DNA from: Geomesophilobacter sediminis | GTDB lineage: Bacteria > Desulfobacterota > Desulfuromonadia > Geobacterales > Geobacteraceae | NCBI RefSeq assembly: GCF_016458275.1 | Contig: NZ_JAEMHM010000013.1 | Span: 124,001 to 188,000, forward strand | Direction: 5' to 3' | DNA length: 64,000 nucleotides | Shown: positions 1-10,391 of the stretch, piece by piece | How positions within the stretch are numbered: position 1 is the first letter of the stretch | Layout: each line of letters opens with the position of its first letter | Position numbers and translations under genes: made by a program | The notes under the pieces: model-generated | Databases searched by the model: none | What the model saw: the letters and a program-made list of their open reading frames with translations, nothing else | What the model was told of the DNA's origin: nothing

Positions 1-212
1 TGCAGGAGTTCGTCCTGGACGACACCAAGGACGGTCCGCTATTCCCGACCCTGTTCTCGCTCAATATGCTGATCGGTACCTCCCAAGGTCAGGCCTACAG
101 CGAGGGGGAACTGAAGGATCTCCTCTCGGAAGCGGGTGTCACCTATGTGAGGCGGATTCCCCTGCAACTGCCGAACGGCTCCGGCGTCATCGGGGGCGTG
201 GTCAAGGGATAG
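1..212 (+). CDS. SAM-dependent O-methyltransferase, C-terminal fragment
   Basis: The window opens inside this gene; codons are in phase from base 3 and the stop TAG is at 210-212, leaving about 69 C-terminal residues. The visible motifs are LDDTKDGPLFPTLFSLNML, then a GQAYSEGEL stretch and a final hydrophobic strand, which is the usual end of class I methyltransferases of the O-methyltransferase family 2 type with an N-terminal dimerisation domain (BchU/hydroxyneurosporene methyltransferase relatives). The substrate cannot be read from this fragment. The SAM-binding motifs lie outside the window. Confidence 0.75.
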   Translation, partial: QEFVLDDTKDGPLFPTLFSLNMLIGTSQGQAYSEGELKDLLSEAGVTYVRRIPLQLPNGSGVIGGVVKG

Positions 213-302
213 CAAGCGCCTCGGGTGCCGTGGTCGCAACCCGAAAGCAGCTGCAGCTTTCCCGGTATTTGGGCACCTTGGAAGGATGGTAAGGGGGCTC
301 AT

Positions 303-1076
303 ATGGAAAACGACACTCAGCGCGCGAAAAGTTCACGTCCGACCGGCATATACCTGGCGTTTGCCGTGATCGGATCGCTTCCGGCCGTTGCCTTGGTCGC
401 GGCCGGGTTCGGCACCCGGTTCGGACTTTGGCAATTCCGCACCGGTTTCGCCATCCTCAAATATGCCGCCGTGGCCGGCGCCGTAACCGCGCTTCTCGGT
501 CTCATCTTCGGCATCATCGCCATCCGCCAGGAATGGCTGCGGGGCGTGCTCATTTCCCTGGTCGCGATCGCCTGTGGGGTTCTCGCCTTCGGCCTCCCGT
601 TCTCCTGGAAGATGAATGCCATGCGTTATCCGAAGATCCACGATATTACGACCGATATCGCCACCCCGCCGGAATTCGACGCCGTCATCCCCTACCGGGG
701 CGGTCCGGTTCCCTATCCGGGTGCATCGGTTGCCGTCCAGCAACGGGAGGCGTACCCGGACATCAGGACCCTCGTCCTTCCGGTTCCCGCCGAGCAGGCC
801 TTCAAGCACGCGGTTGGGGAGGTGCAGGATCTCGGCTGGCAGATCGTCGCCATGGATCCGGTCCACGGCAGGATCGAGGCAACCGATACGACCTTCTGGT
901 TCGGCTTCAAGGATGACGTCGTCATCCGGATCACCCCCGCCGGGAAGCGGTCCCTTCTGGACATCCGTTCGGTATCGCGGGTCGGCATCAGCGATGTCGG
1001 CACCAATGCCCAGCGGGTCCGGAACTTCATCCGCGCCATGTCCCGGCAGTTCCCGGTTCAGTTGCCGATGTCCTGA
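303..1076 (+). CDS. DUF1499 family membrane protein
   Basis: The 257-residue protein has three hydrophobic segments in its first 100 residues (about 13-35, 55-75 and 82-105), then a soluble C-terminal domain of about 110 residues. That domain has the DUF1499 pattern: LVLPVPAEQAF, GWQIVAMDP, GRIEATDTTFWFGFKDDVVIRI, and a closing DIRSVSRVG with NAQRVRNFI. DUF1499 has no established activity. The start at 303 is chosen over an in-frame start at 225 because AAGGGGG lies 6-10 bases before the ATG and the upstream codons are not hydrophobic. It stands alone between the methyltransferase fragment and a repeat-rich gap. Confidence 0.8.
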   Translation: MENDTQRAKSSRPTGIYLAFAVIGSLPAVALVAAGFGTRFGLWQFRTGFAILKYAAVAGAVTALLGLIFGIIAIRQEWLRGVLISLVAIACGVLAFGLPFSWKMNAMRYPKIHDITTDIATPPEFDAVIPYRGGPVPYPGASVAVQQREAYPDIRTLVLPVPAEQAFKHAVGEVQDLGWQIVAMDPVHGRIEATDTTFWFGFKDDVVIRITPAGKRSLLDIRSVSRVGISDVGTNAQRVRNFIRAMSRQFPVQLPMS

Positions 1077-1119
1077 TCTCGCCTGCCTTTATGACTGGTG
1101 CACGTCCTTTTCTAAGGTG

Positions 1120-1214
1120 AGAGCGCCTTTCCAGGCGCGATCCGCCGAAGGCGGCGCTAGGGGGTCCTCCCGTTTACTCGCTTGGGAAGGCGCTCCCACT
1201 TGGTCGGCCGCTAC
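1120..1214. repeat. REP-like inverted pair (BIME-like)
   Basis: GAGCGCCTTTCCAGGCGCGA at 1121-1140 reads left to right, and the complement of 1182-1199 reads GTGGGAGCGCCTTCCCAA, so two copies of the same short palindromic unit face each other about 40 bases apart. TTGGTCGGCCGC follows at 1200-1211 and a similar GGTCGGC tail follows the copies near 17530 and 17620. Related units occur near 4476 and 60481. Extragenic palindromic repeats of this build are common in proteobacterial gaps. Confidence 0.6.
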
Positions 1215-1341
1215 CTCGCATTCAGCTAGACCCGATCGCGACCGCAACGTCGCTCCGGCAGGAAATCCCCTCCGCGGTCATTCCCCTTCACTCACCCTCG
1301 GTGAGCCCTTTCGGTAACGCCCCCAATCTTTTCCCCACACA

Positions 1342-1369
1342 TTGAGATGCTGAAGTTGCCCATTATAAT
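1342..1369 (+). promoter_or_regulatory. sigma-70-type promoter candidate for the acyl-CoA dehydrogenase operon
   Basis: TTGAGA at 1342-1347 and a perfect TATAAT at 1364-1369 are 16 bases apart. About 85 bases follow before the ATG at 1455. An inverted repeat CGGATGCT/AGCATCCG (1383-1390 and 1434-1441) lies in the leader and could be an operator or a hairpin. Confidence 0.55.
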
Positions 1370-1454
1370 TGGTGCACCGCGGCGGATGCTGCTTTTAATG
1401 TTAACGCACTGACCGCGGTACTCATTAACTAGAAGCATCCGGAGGGGAGCACCG

Positions 1455-2606
1455 ATGAGCCTGGAGTTAAACGACGAACAGCTGAAACTGAGGAACCTGG
1501 TTCGGGAGTTTGCCCGTTCCGAACTGGCGCCCGGGGCAGCACAACGTGATGCCACCGGCGAGTTCCCGGCCGACCAGATTCGGACCCTGCAGCAGATGGG
1601 CTTTTTCGGGTTGATCTTTCCGACCCGGTTCGGCGGGGGAGGGCGCGACTTCGCGAGCTACGTGATCGTGGTGGAGGAACTGGCCCGGGTGGATGCTTCC
1701 ATTGCCATTACGCTGCTGGCCCATACCTTGTGTGCGACGCACATCGATCTTTTTGCCTCCGAGGAACAGAAGGAAAAGTATCTCGCGCCGCTGGTGAGCG
1801 GGCGGCAGCTCGGCGGCTGGGCCCTTTCCGAGCCGGATGCCGGAAGCGATGCCGCCGGTATCCGCACCATGGCGGTGGCCGACGGTGAGGGATGGCGCCT
1901 GGACGGCAACAAGTACTTCATTTCCAACGGTTCCCGGGCCGGCACTCTCGTGGTGATGGCGGTGACCGATCCCGCCGGGACTTCCGGCAAACTTTCCGCC
2001 TTCATCGTCCCCGGGGATGTCGAGGGGCTTGGTAAAGGGAAGAACCTCGACAAACTCGGCTACCGGGCCAGCGACACGGTGGCGCTCATGTTGCGGGCGG
2101 TGCGGCTCCCCAAGGAAAACCTGATCGGGGCCCAGAACCAGGGATTTCACCAGGCGATGCACGTGCTCGATGCCGGTCGGGTGGGGATCGCCGCGATGGC
2201 GCTGGGGATCGGGCGCGCCTGCCTGGAAGACAGCCTGACATACCTCAAGAAGCGAAACGCCTTCGGGCACCCGATCGCCGAGTTCCAGGCGCTGCGTTTC
2301 ATGATCGCGGACATGGCGACGGAACTGGATGCGGCGCGCCTTTTGGTGATGCGGGCGGCGCAGATGAAGGACCGCGGGATACGTTTCACCAAGGAGGCGT
2401 CGATGGCGAAGCTCTACGCTTCGGAAGCGGCGACGCGCGCCGCGCTGAAAGCGGTCCAGATGCATGGCGGCTACGGCTATACCAGGGCCTTTGCCGTGGA
2501 ACGTTACCTGAGGGAGGCCAAGTTGTGCGAGATCGGGGAGGGGACGTCCGAGATCCAGCGGACCATCATCTCCCGGGAGATGCTTGGGGAGGGGGGAAAG
2601 CCATGA
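1455..2606 (+). CDS. acyl-CoA dehydrogenase
   Basis: The 383-residue protein has the normal length and order of the FAD-dependent acyl-CoA dehydrogenase family: N-terminal helical domain ([16 protein letters not shown]), the middle FAD strand motif [17 protein letters not shown], and the C-terminal helical bundle with [10 protein letters not shown] and [10 protein letters not shown]. The catalytic Glu is present in GEGTSEIQR (about Glu362). It would oxidise an acyl-CoA to the 2-enoyl-CoA and pass electrons to ETF in the cytoplasm. A strong ribosome site (GGAGGGG) precedes the ATG. Its stop overlaps the start of the thiolase gene (ATGA), so the two are translated together. Chain-length preference cannot be told. 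Confidence 0.93.
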   Translation: MSLELNDEQLKLRNLVREFARSELAPGAAQRDATGEFPADQIRTLQQMGFFGLIFPTRFGGGGRDFASYVIVVEELARVDASIAITLLAHTLCATHIDLFASEEQKEKYLAPLVSGRQLGGWALSEPDAGSDAAGIRTMAVADGEGWRLDGNKYFISNGSRAGTLVVMAVTDPAGTSGKLSAFIVPGDVEGLGKGKNLDKLGYRASDTVALMLRAVRLPKENLIGAQNQGFHQAMHVLDAGRVGIAAMALGIGRACLEDSLTYLKKRNAFGHPIAEFQALRFMIADMATELDAARLLVMRAAQMKDRGIRFTKEASMAKLYASEAATRAALKAVQMHGGYGYTRAFAVERYLREAKLCEIGEGTSEIQRTIISREMLGEGGKP

Positions 2607-3895
2607 GACCGGTCTACATGATATCGGGGGGGATCACCAAGTTTGCCAAGGCCCACCCGCAAAGCGATTTCCGCAAGATGGTGGCGGACGCCTTCGAGTA
2701 TGCCCTTGCCGATCTTCCCGGCCTGAGCCGGGATGCCATCGACGGCAGCGTCTGCTCCTATTTCTCGGACCACTTTACCCGGCAGCTCATGGCGGGGGCG
2801 ATGGTCCAGGACTACCTGGGGCTCGATCCCAAACCGTCGCGCCGGGTCGAGGGGGGCGGGGCGACCGGGGGGCTCTGTTTCCAGTCCGCCTGGGAATCCG
2901 TCGCTTCCGGCAGGCTCAACTGCTGCCTCGCCATGGGGTTCGAGACCATGGGGCGGGTGAACACCTGGAAGGGAAACGAATTCATCGCCCTTGCCTCCGA
3001 CACCAACTTCGACTTCCCGGTCGGCGGCTTCTATTCCGGTTACTATGCGATGATGGTCCAGCGCCACATGCATGAGTTCGGGACCACGGTCGAGCAGATG
3101 GCGAAGGTCTCGATCAAGAACCACGCAAACGCGCTGTACAACCCCTACGCCCAGCGCCCCGGGAAGCTGACCATCGACGAGGTCCGCTCGGCGCTGATGG
3201 TGGCCACACCGCTCACCCTTCTCGACATCTGCCAGATGTCGGAAGGTGCCGCGGTGGTGGTGCTCGCTTCCGAGGAGGTGGCCCAGCGGTTCGGCGGGAC
3301 CCCGGTAAAGGTCACCGGGGTAGGGAGCGGGACCGACGCGATGCGGATGGCGGACCGCCCGCACGGCAAGGTGATCCTCCTCCCGCACGAGACCGAAGAG
3401 GAGTATGCCGACCTCAAGTATCCCGGCGTCCACTCCTTCCGGGGCGGCCGGATGGCGGCGAAGCTTGCCTACGAGATGGCGGGCATCGGGAACCCGGGGG
3501 AAGAGCTCGATTTCGTCGAACTGCACGATGCCTACACCTCCTCCGAGATCCAGACCTGCGAGGATCTCGGGCTTTGCCGTTACGGCGAAGGAGGGAGCTA
3601 CGTCGACTCCGGGGCTCCGTTTCTCCCCAACCTCGACTACGGTCTTTCCTTCTCCGGTTCGGAGCAGTGGCCCCGGCTTCCGGTCAACCCGTCGGGGGGG
3701 CTTTTGGCCTGCGGGCATCCGGTCGGGGCGACCGGCCTGATGCAGGCGGTGTTCGCCTTCTGGCAGTTGCAGGGGACCATCGGCAAGCACCTGCGCGATA
3801 CCACCCTGCAGATCCCGGACGCTCGGCGCGGGCTCATCCACAGCCATGCCGGCACCGGAACCTACATCACCGTATCGATCCTGGAGAGGGTGTAA
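2603..3895 (+). CDS. SCP-x/archaeal-type thiolase subunit with an unusual active site
   Basis: The 430-residue protein has the thiolase fold signatures of the SCP-x and BbsB-like branch: [25 protein letters not shown] and the C-terminal [10 protein letters not shown]. Thiolases claim a 3-ketoacyl-CoA, using a nucleophilic Cys in an E-A-A-C-A-S-G-G type motif. Here that position reads E83-G-G-G86-A-T-G-G, so the Cys is replaced by Gly86; the nearest Cys is Cys92. The catalytic His of the GHP motif is present. It overlaps the dehydrogenase upstream and sits 2 bases before a DUF35 gene, the arrangement of two-subunit thiolases such as benzoylsuccinyl-CoA thiolase and the archaeal DUF35-ACAT complex. 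The start at 2603 is chosen for the ATGA overlap and the family N-terminus. Confidence 0.85.
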   Translation: MRPVYMISGGITKFAKAHPQSDFRKMVADAFEYALADLPGLSRDAIDGSVCSYFSDHFTRQLMAGAMVQDYLGLDPKPSRRVEGGGATGGLCFQSAWESVASGRLNCCLAMGFETMGRVNTWKGNEFIALASDTNFDFPVGGFYSGYYAMMVQRHMHEFGTTVEQMAKVSIKNHANALYNPYAQRPGKLTIDEVRSALMVATPLTLLDICQMSEGAAVVVLASEEVAQRFGGTPVKVTGVGSGTDAMRMADRPHGKVILLPHETEEEYADLKYPGVHSFRGGRMAAKLAYEMAGIGNPGEELDFVELHDAYTSSEIQTCEDLGLCRYGEGGSYVDSGAPFLPNLDYGLSFSGSEQWPRLPVNPSGGLLACGHPVGATGLMQAVFAFWQLQGTIGKHLRDTTLQIPDARRGLIHSHAGTGTYITVSILERV

Positions 3896-3897
3896 CC

Positions 3898-4377
3898 ATG
3901 GACAAACATTACCAACTGCCGGAGACCCAGGACGGAACCGTTCTTTTCAATACCGATCCCATCATCCAGAAATACCATTACGAGATCGACTACCTGCACA
4001 GCTACGCGCAGGACTCCCCTTTTTTCGTCGGGCTGTCCCAAGGAAAGCTCCTGGGAAGCCACTGCACCTCCTGCGGGAGGCGCTTTGCCACCCCGCGGGG
4101 CATCTGCATGGAGTGCGGCGGCAAGACTGAATGGTTCGAACTGCCGCGGGAGGGGAGGGTCCATACCTTCACCACCTGTCACTTCGGTGGCGAAGCCTTT
4201 TTGAAGGAGACCCCGTTCACCCTGATCCTGGTGGAGTTCGACGGGGTCGACACGCTGTTTTTGTCCCGGCTGGTGGGCGCGGAGCCAGAGGAGGTCTACA
4301 TCGGCATGCCGGTCTGGGCGCGGTTCATCCGCAACAGCAAGTTCAAACCGACCGACGTCTATTTCGTGCCGCGCTGA
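3898..4377 (+). CDS. DUF35 (zinc ribbon and OB-fold) acyl-CoA-binding subunit
   Basis: The 159-residue protein has a helical N-terminus (DYLHSYAQDSPFF), a rubredoxin-like zinc ribbon with CTSC and CMEC, and a C-terminal OB fold (GRVHTFT, FTLILVEFDGVDTLFLSRLVG, GMPVWARF). This is the DUF35 family, whose members pair with thiolases and hold or channel acyl-CoA, as shown for BbsA-BbsB and the archaeal HMG-CoA synthase complex. It starts 2 bases after the thiolase stop, so it is very probably the second subunit of that enzyme. Confidence 0.9.
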   Translation: MDKHYQLPETQDGTVLFNTDPIIQKYHYEIDYLHSYAQDSPFFVGLSQGKLLGSHCTSCGRRFATPRGICMECGGKTEWFELPREGRVHTFTTCHFGGEAFLKETPFTLILVEFDGVDTLFLSRLVGAEPEEVYIGMPVWARFIRNSKFKPTDVYFVPR

Positions 4378-4696
4378 CCTTCGGCAGGCGCTCCCGCCCC
4401 CCGTCTTGGCAGGAGGGGCGCGGCAAAGCCGCCGATAGCCCCAGATGCCGATCCGGGCCGGACCGGCGCATACCCGGTGGGAACGCGCTTCCGGGCGCGA
4501 TTGACGACATCATCGAGCTGGAATCGGAGAAAAGGGGATATCGCCTGCGGAGGCGGTCGGCCCAGGTTGTTGCGTGGCGTTCAAGACGGAGTTGGTGGGG
4601 AAGGGAAAGAAGGGTCTTAAGGAGAGATGGATCCGATACCGTAGGGGCGCAGCATGCTGCGCCCTTTTTCATCATCGAGATTGCCGGCTACTCAAA
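4378..4696. other. convergent intergenic region with REP-like units and a terminator
   Basis: This 319-base gap separates the plus-strand dehydrogenase-thiolase-DUF35 operon from the minus-strand aacS gene. It holds a REP-like inverted pair (GGCAGGCGCTCCCGCC at 4383-4398 and GGTGGGAACGCGCTTCCGGG at 4476-4495) and a terminator at 4644-4669. I see no gene in it. Confidence 0.55.
4644..4669 (+). terminator. rho-independent terminator
   Basis: A perfect hairpin GGGCGCAGCA/TGCTGCGCCC at 4644-4663 is followed by TTTTT, ending the plus-strand operon before the convergent aacS gene. Confidence 0.8.
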
Positions 4697-6645
<1,949 letters not shown>

Positions 6646-6649
<4 letters not shown>

Positions 6650-7932
6650 GGCACGGTACCGTTTCGTTTCCGGACCGTCACCTGCAGCCCCTCGACCCCG
6701 ACCACCTCGACCGGTTCACCGCTGCGGATCGCCTCGTTGCTCCGGGCATTCCAGTACTCGCCCCGGATCAGGACCTTGCCCTGGGCGCCAACGTCGGTTT
6801 CCGCCACCCCTGCAGTGCCGATGAGCCCTTCGGGACCGGTGATCGGCCGCTGGCGGTGCGCCTGGACCGCCTTGGTTATGACCAGCGTTACGAAGAGGGC
6901 GGTCGCCAGGCAGGTCAGTGCGATGATCCAGCGCGAGACCCGGAGATACGGCTCCGGGGATGGAAAGAGGAGGAGCGAGCCGAGAATGAAGGCGATCGCC
7001 CCGCCGATGGCCAGGATGCCGTGCGAGACGATCTTGATCTCGGCGATGAAGAGGACGAAGGCGAGCAGGATAAGGAGAAATCCGGCGTAGTTGACCGGCA
7101 GGGTTTGGAAGGCGAAAAAGGCGAGGATCAGCGAGATGCCGCCGATGACGCCGGGGAAGATGGCGCCGGGGGTGGAGAGTTCGAAGAAGATGCCGAGGAT
7201 CCCCAGGAGCATCAGCACGTAGGCCACGTCAGGGTTCCCGATGGTGTTGAGGATGCGGTCGCGGTTCCCCATCGGGTGCAGGACCACCTTGGCCCCCGAG
7301 AGTCTGAGCACGGTTTCCCGGCCCCCCTTCACGATGCGCCGGCCCTCCAGTTTTTTGAGGAGATCGGTCCGGTCGGTGGCGATGAGGTCGGTCACCTTCT
7401 CCTGGAGGGCACGCTCGGCGGAGACCGAGATGCTTTCCCGCACCATCTTTTTGGCGAGTTCCACGTTGCGTCCGCGGTTGCGGGCGATCCCCTCCACGTA
7501 CGCCTCGGCATCGTTGAGGATCTTCTCCTCCATGACTTTCTCGACCTTTTGCCCCATGGTGACCGGGTGCGCCGCGCCGATGTTGGTTCCCGGCGCCATG
7601 GCGCAGATGGCGGCGGAAAGGGCGATCACCGCACCGGCCGAGGCCGCCCGCGCCCCGGAGGGGGCCACGTAGACCGCCACCGGCACCTTGGCGGCGAAGA
7701 TCTCCTTCACGATGCCGCGCATCGAGGAGTCGAGCCCGCCCGGGGTGTCCATCTCGATGAGCACGAGCCGGTCGCCCCGGTCGGCGGCGCTCTGGAGGTT
7801 GGCCGTGAGGTAGGCGGCGGTTGCCGGGTTGATCGGCCCGTCTACGGTGAGTACCGCCACCTCCGAGGGCTGCGCCGCGCCCAGCAGAAAACTCACGAGC
7901 AGTATCAGTGCGCATGCCAGGATCATTTTCAT
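6646..7932 (-). CDS. long-form NfeD membrane-bound serine protease (ClpP class)
   Basis: The 428-residue protein begins with a signal-anchor, then an SppA/ClpP-like protease domain with LIEMDTPGG, the nucleophile in RAASAG (Ser98) and a candidate Lys137, matching the Ser-Lys dyad of the archaeal NfeD PH1510. Four to five transmembrane segments follow (about 225-345), then a C-terminal OB-fold NfeD domain (IGTAGVAETDVGAQGKVLI, VEVVGVEGLQVTV). NfeD proteases normally pair with a stomatin/slipin encoded next door; none is here. Instead the stop overlaps the acetoacetyl-CoA synthetase start, so the two are co-translated. Confidence 0.9.
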
Positions 7933-8048
7933 CAGGTTTGGCCTTTCTTGATGTTCCTGAATTCCGTCTCGTCCCTGTCATGAGCCGTTCCAGGATCGAG
8001 AAAGTCTATCCACGCCCCCGACTGTGTCAAACCGGGTGCAGATACAAG

Positions 8049-8079
8049 AACGGCAGTTCTCGATAAGAGAGCTGCCGTT
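8049..8079. terminator. hairpin, probable terminator of the small basic-protein gene
   Basis: AACGGCAGTTCTC and GAGAGCTGCCGTT form a 13-base stem (one G-T pair) with a GATAA loop. It lies downstream of the minus-strand gene at 8111-8293 and upstream of nfeD. The T-rich tail on the minus strand is weak (TTCTTGTATCT), so a processing or attenuation role is also possible. Confidence 0.5.
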
Positions 8080-8110
8080 ACTGTCTGCCCTGTATCAAAG
8101 GTCATGGACC

Positions 8111-8293
8111 TCATTTTTTACCCCGTGCCGTGGACGAGGTTTTTCTGGCCGCAGTGATATGCCCCCCGATCGGTTTGCCGCCGCTTCTCCCTCTCATCTG
8201 AGCCGGGCTTTTGGCAGCTACTGACATACCTTTGGGCGCTTTGGTGCTGCTGCCGCGCTTCATACTGCCGATGCTTTCTTTGGAATGTCTCAT
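8111..8293 (-). CDS. small basic protein of unknown function
   Basis: A 60-residue, Lys/Arg/Ser/Gly-rich protein with almost no hydrophobic core (SMKRGSSTKAPKGMSVAAKS, MRGRSGGKPIGG, ARKTSSTARGKK). A strong ribosome site, GGAAGGGGGG, precedes the ATG at 8291-8293, and a hairpin follows the stop, which together argue that it is expressed. The composition suggests a disordered nucleic-acid-binding or ribosome-associated protein, but I do not recognise a family. Confidence 0.55.
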   Translation of the reverse strand: MRHSKESIGSMKRGSSTKAPKGMSVAAKSPAQMRGRSGGKPIGGHITAARKTSSTARGKK

Positions 8294-8461
8294 TTTGCCA
8301 CCCCCCTTCCTTACAACTAATGCTTTGCCTAGCTCCCTACCTGCATGATAGCATAGGGAGCGAAAAAAGCCTCATGCTGCCTGCTGTGAGAGTTGCGGGA
8401 GATTGTTCCCGGCAGCGTTATTTGGAACCGGTCGCTTGACCTACCTGTGAAAAGGAAGTCT

Positions 8462-9925
8462 ATGAGATATCTGTCAGTTAGTGCCGTCCTTTCCTGCACC
8501 ATCCTCTGTTCCTCGCTCGCCGCCCACGCCGAGAGCACGTACTACAAGGGTGACCTCGAGATAGTAAAAGTGTCCGGCAATGCCTGCGGTGACATGACCC
8601 CCGGCAAGAAGCTCCCCATGGAGATGGTGCTGCAGCATGAAGGGGACAGGATCCTCGCCTACTTCACCGCTCCGGACATCCAGATGGGGAAAGTCACCGG
8701 AAAAGACCCCGCCACGCTCGACATCGAATACCCGGATCCCTCCGGGGGGACCGGTCATCGCATCTCCCTCCAGGAGAACCCGCGCGGGTTGACCGGGGTG
8801 ATGCACGAGGCGCCCCTGCCGCCGGATGGCAAGGGATGCAACTTCGATACGGCGACCCTCAACCTGATCCGCAGCACCGATAAGGACGGGGCAGATGTGT
8901 TCAAGAAGAGCGCGGGCAGGTTCGATGCCCAGCAAAGCTACAATGCCGCGCTCGAAGCGTACTCCGCCGGCAAGGTCGAGGCCTCGATCAGCGGATTTGA
9001 AAAGACGATCCGGATCCTGGAAGAAACGCAGGGGGTCGATTCGGACGGGGTGCTCGATCCCTGTCTCTATCTCTCCGTCGCGTACTGCGCGGTGGGGCGT
9101 TACGACGAGGGATACCGCCTCCAGGACAAGGCGTTCGGCATTCCCAAGGAGAAGGACAAGCGCCAGTTCCTGCGCAACGGCGCCCTGGTGAAGCTCTTCA
9201 ACTCGCAGGTCGAGCGGCTGATCCAGGAAGGAAAGTACGACGCCGCGCTGACCCTGCTCGACCACGCTGCCTCCCGTTACCCTGATCTGGCCGGTTTGCA
9301 GGCCTCCCGGGCGGTTATCCTGGTCGGGCTCCGGCGTGCGCCGGAGGCATGCAAGGAACTGGAAAAGGCCCTGAAAGAGGATCCCAAAAGCGATGTCCTC
9401 AAGGAATCGCTCGCCTGGTGCCTGACCCAGCAGGGGCACGAGCGCTACACCGCCGAGGACGTGGATGGCGCGGTCGCCTTGTACCGCCGGGCGTACTTGC
9501 TGAACCCGAAGAACATCGAGTCGGTGCGGAGCATCCTCGCGGCCCTTTTGTCCAACAAGCGGGTCGCCGAGGCCGATACCTTCTTCCGGGCCAACGCCGC
9601 CGCGCTGGCCAAGACGCTGCCGCCGCACCATTTCAACGCGATCAAGGGATCGTTTTTGCGCGAAGAGGCGATTCTGGTCGAGAAGGAAGGAAAGCTGCAG
9701 CAAGCCGAGGAGCTGTACCGCGAATCGCTCAAGGTTTCCCTGGATCCCTCGGTCCCGGCCACCGACCTGGCGCGGCTTTTGACCAAGGCCCGGCGCTTCC
9801 CCGAGGCCGAGAAAATGCTGACCGAACAGCGCAAGCTCTGCAGCACCGATCCCTGCCGCAATGCCATCGACGCCTCGCTGGAAAAAGAGGCGGAAATGAA
9901 CCGGCTGGTGTCGCGGATGCAGTAG
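8462..9925 (+). CDS. exported TPR-repeat protein
   Basis: The 487-residue protein starts with a cleavable signal peptide (MRYLSVSAVLSCTILCSSLAAHA, cut after AHA), placing it in the periplasm. Residues 25-140 form a domain I do not recognise, with two Cys (Cys40 and Cys122 region) that may pair. From about 155 onward it carries tetratricopeptide repeats (ALEAYSAGKVEASISGFEKT, YDAALTLLDHAASRYPDLAG, VDGAVALYRRAYLLNPKN, EEAILVEKEGKLQQAEELYR). The start at 8462 follows AAGGAAG and gives the signal peptide. TPR proteins act as scaffolds; the partner is unknown. A terminator follows. Confidence 0.8.
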   Translation: MRYLSVSAVLSCTILCSSLAAHAESTYYKGDLEIVKVSGNACGDMTPGKKLPMEMVLQHEGDRILAYFTAPDIQMGKVTGKDPATLDIEYPDPSGGTGHRISLQENPRGLTGVMHEAPLPPDGKGCNFDTATLNLIRSTDKDGADVFKKSAGRFDAQQSYNAALEAYSAGKVEASISGFEKTIRILEETQGVDSDGVLDPCLYLSVAYCAVGRYDEGYRLQDKAFGIPKEKDKRQFLRNGALVKLFNSQVERLIQEGKYDAALTLLDHAASRYPDLAGLQASRAVILVGLRRAPEACKELEKALKEDPKSDVLKESLAWCLTQQGHERYTAEDVDGAVALYRRAYLLNPKNIESVRSILAALLSNKRVAEADTFFRANAAALAKTLPPHHFNAIKGSFLREEAILVEKEGKLQQAEELYRESLKVSLDPSVPATDLARLLTKARRFPEAEKMLTEQRKLCSTDPCRNAIDASLEKEAEMNRLVSRMQ

Positions 9926-9933
9926 CGAATAAA

Positions 9934-9964
9934 AGACCCGGGGGAGGCCACTCTCCCGGGTCTT
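9934..9964. terminator. bidirectional terminator
   Basis: AAGACCCGGGGGAG and CTCTCCCGGGTCTT form a long stem between the convergent TPR gene and the minus-strand gene ending at 9999; A and T runs flank both arms. Confidence 0.75.
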
Positions 9965-9998
9965 CTCGTCTTGCTCCCTTCCCCCCTGCCGCCAGGCT

Positions 9999-10328
9999 TT
10001 ACTTCTCCTCGACCGGCTCCTCCTTGCGTTCAACTTTGGGCTCCGGGTAATCCTTTTTGATGATGTTCACGATCCGTGTCACGCACTCCTGCATCGGCAT
10101 CCCCAGGTCGGCAATGAAGTTGCGCCGCCTCGATTCCCTCAGCTCCCGGTAGCGCCGGGTCAATTCCAAACGCCCCAACGAATGCACCGATTCCGCTGCC
10201 ATCTGGCGATGGTCGGGATGCTCACAGTGGATGCTGAACCCGAACTTCGCCGCATAGGGGCAGGACGGTTCCTCCTTCAGGCATCCCGAGTGTTCCTCGC
10301 ATATCGGCTTTACCACGCATCTGCTCAT
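9999..10328 (-). CDS. small Cys-containing protein downstream of the Mo-enzyme/desulfurase fusion
   Basis: The 109-residue protein has five Cys in its first 35 residues (MSRCVVKPIC, SGC, PSCPYA, IHCEH), then a helical middle (RLELTRRYRELRESRRRNF) and an acidic-basic tail ending KEEPVEEK. I do not recognise the family. A GGAGG ribosome site precedes its ATG. It lies 63 bases downstream of the fusion gene on the same strand, so it is probably the third gene of that operon; a metal or Fe-S site, or a sulfur-relay or electron-transfer role, is possible but only inferred. Confidence 0.6.
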   Translation of the reverse strand: MSRCVVKPICEEHSGCLKEEPSCPYAAKFGFSIHCEHPDHRQMAAESVHSLGRLELTRRYRELRESRRRNFIADLGMPMQECVTRIVNIIKKDYPEPKVERKEEPVEEK

Positions 10329-10391
10329 CGTATTTTCCTCCGTCTGTACCGGGATTGGTGGTTGGCCGCAGCCGGTGGCGGTTCCGGAGCC

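Larger units (their letters stand above)
1077..1454. other. repeat-bearing intergenic region before the acyl-CoA dehydrogenase
   Basis: No gene is seen in these 378 bases. The left half holds an inverted pair of REP-like units (1120-1140 and 1182-1199); the right half holds a promoter candidate (1342-1369) and an inverted repeat (1383-1390 with 1434-1441) between that promoter and the next start codon. An in-frame reading from the previous gene's alternate frame runs through it but has no coding character. Confidence 0.6.
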
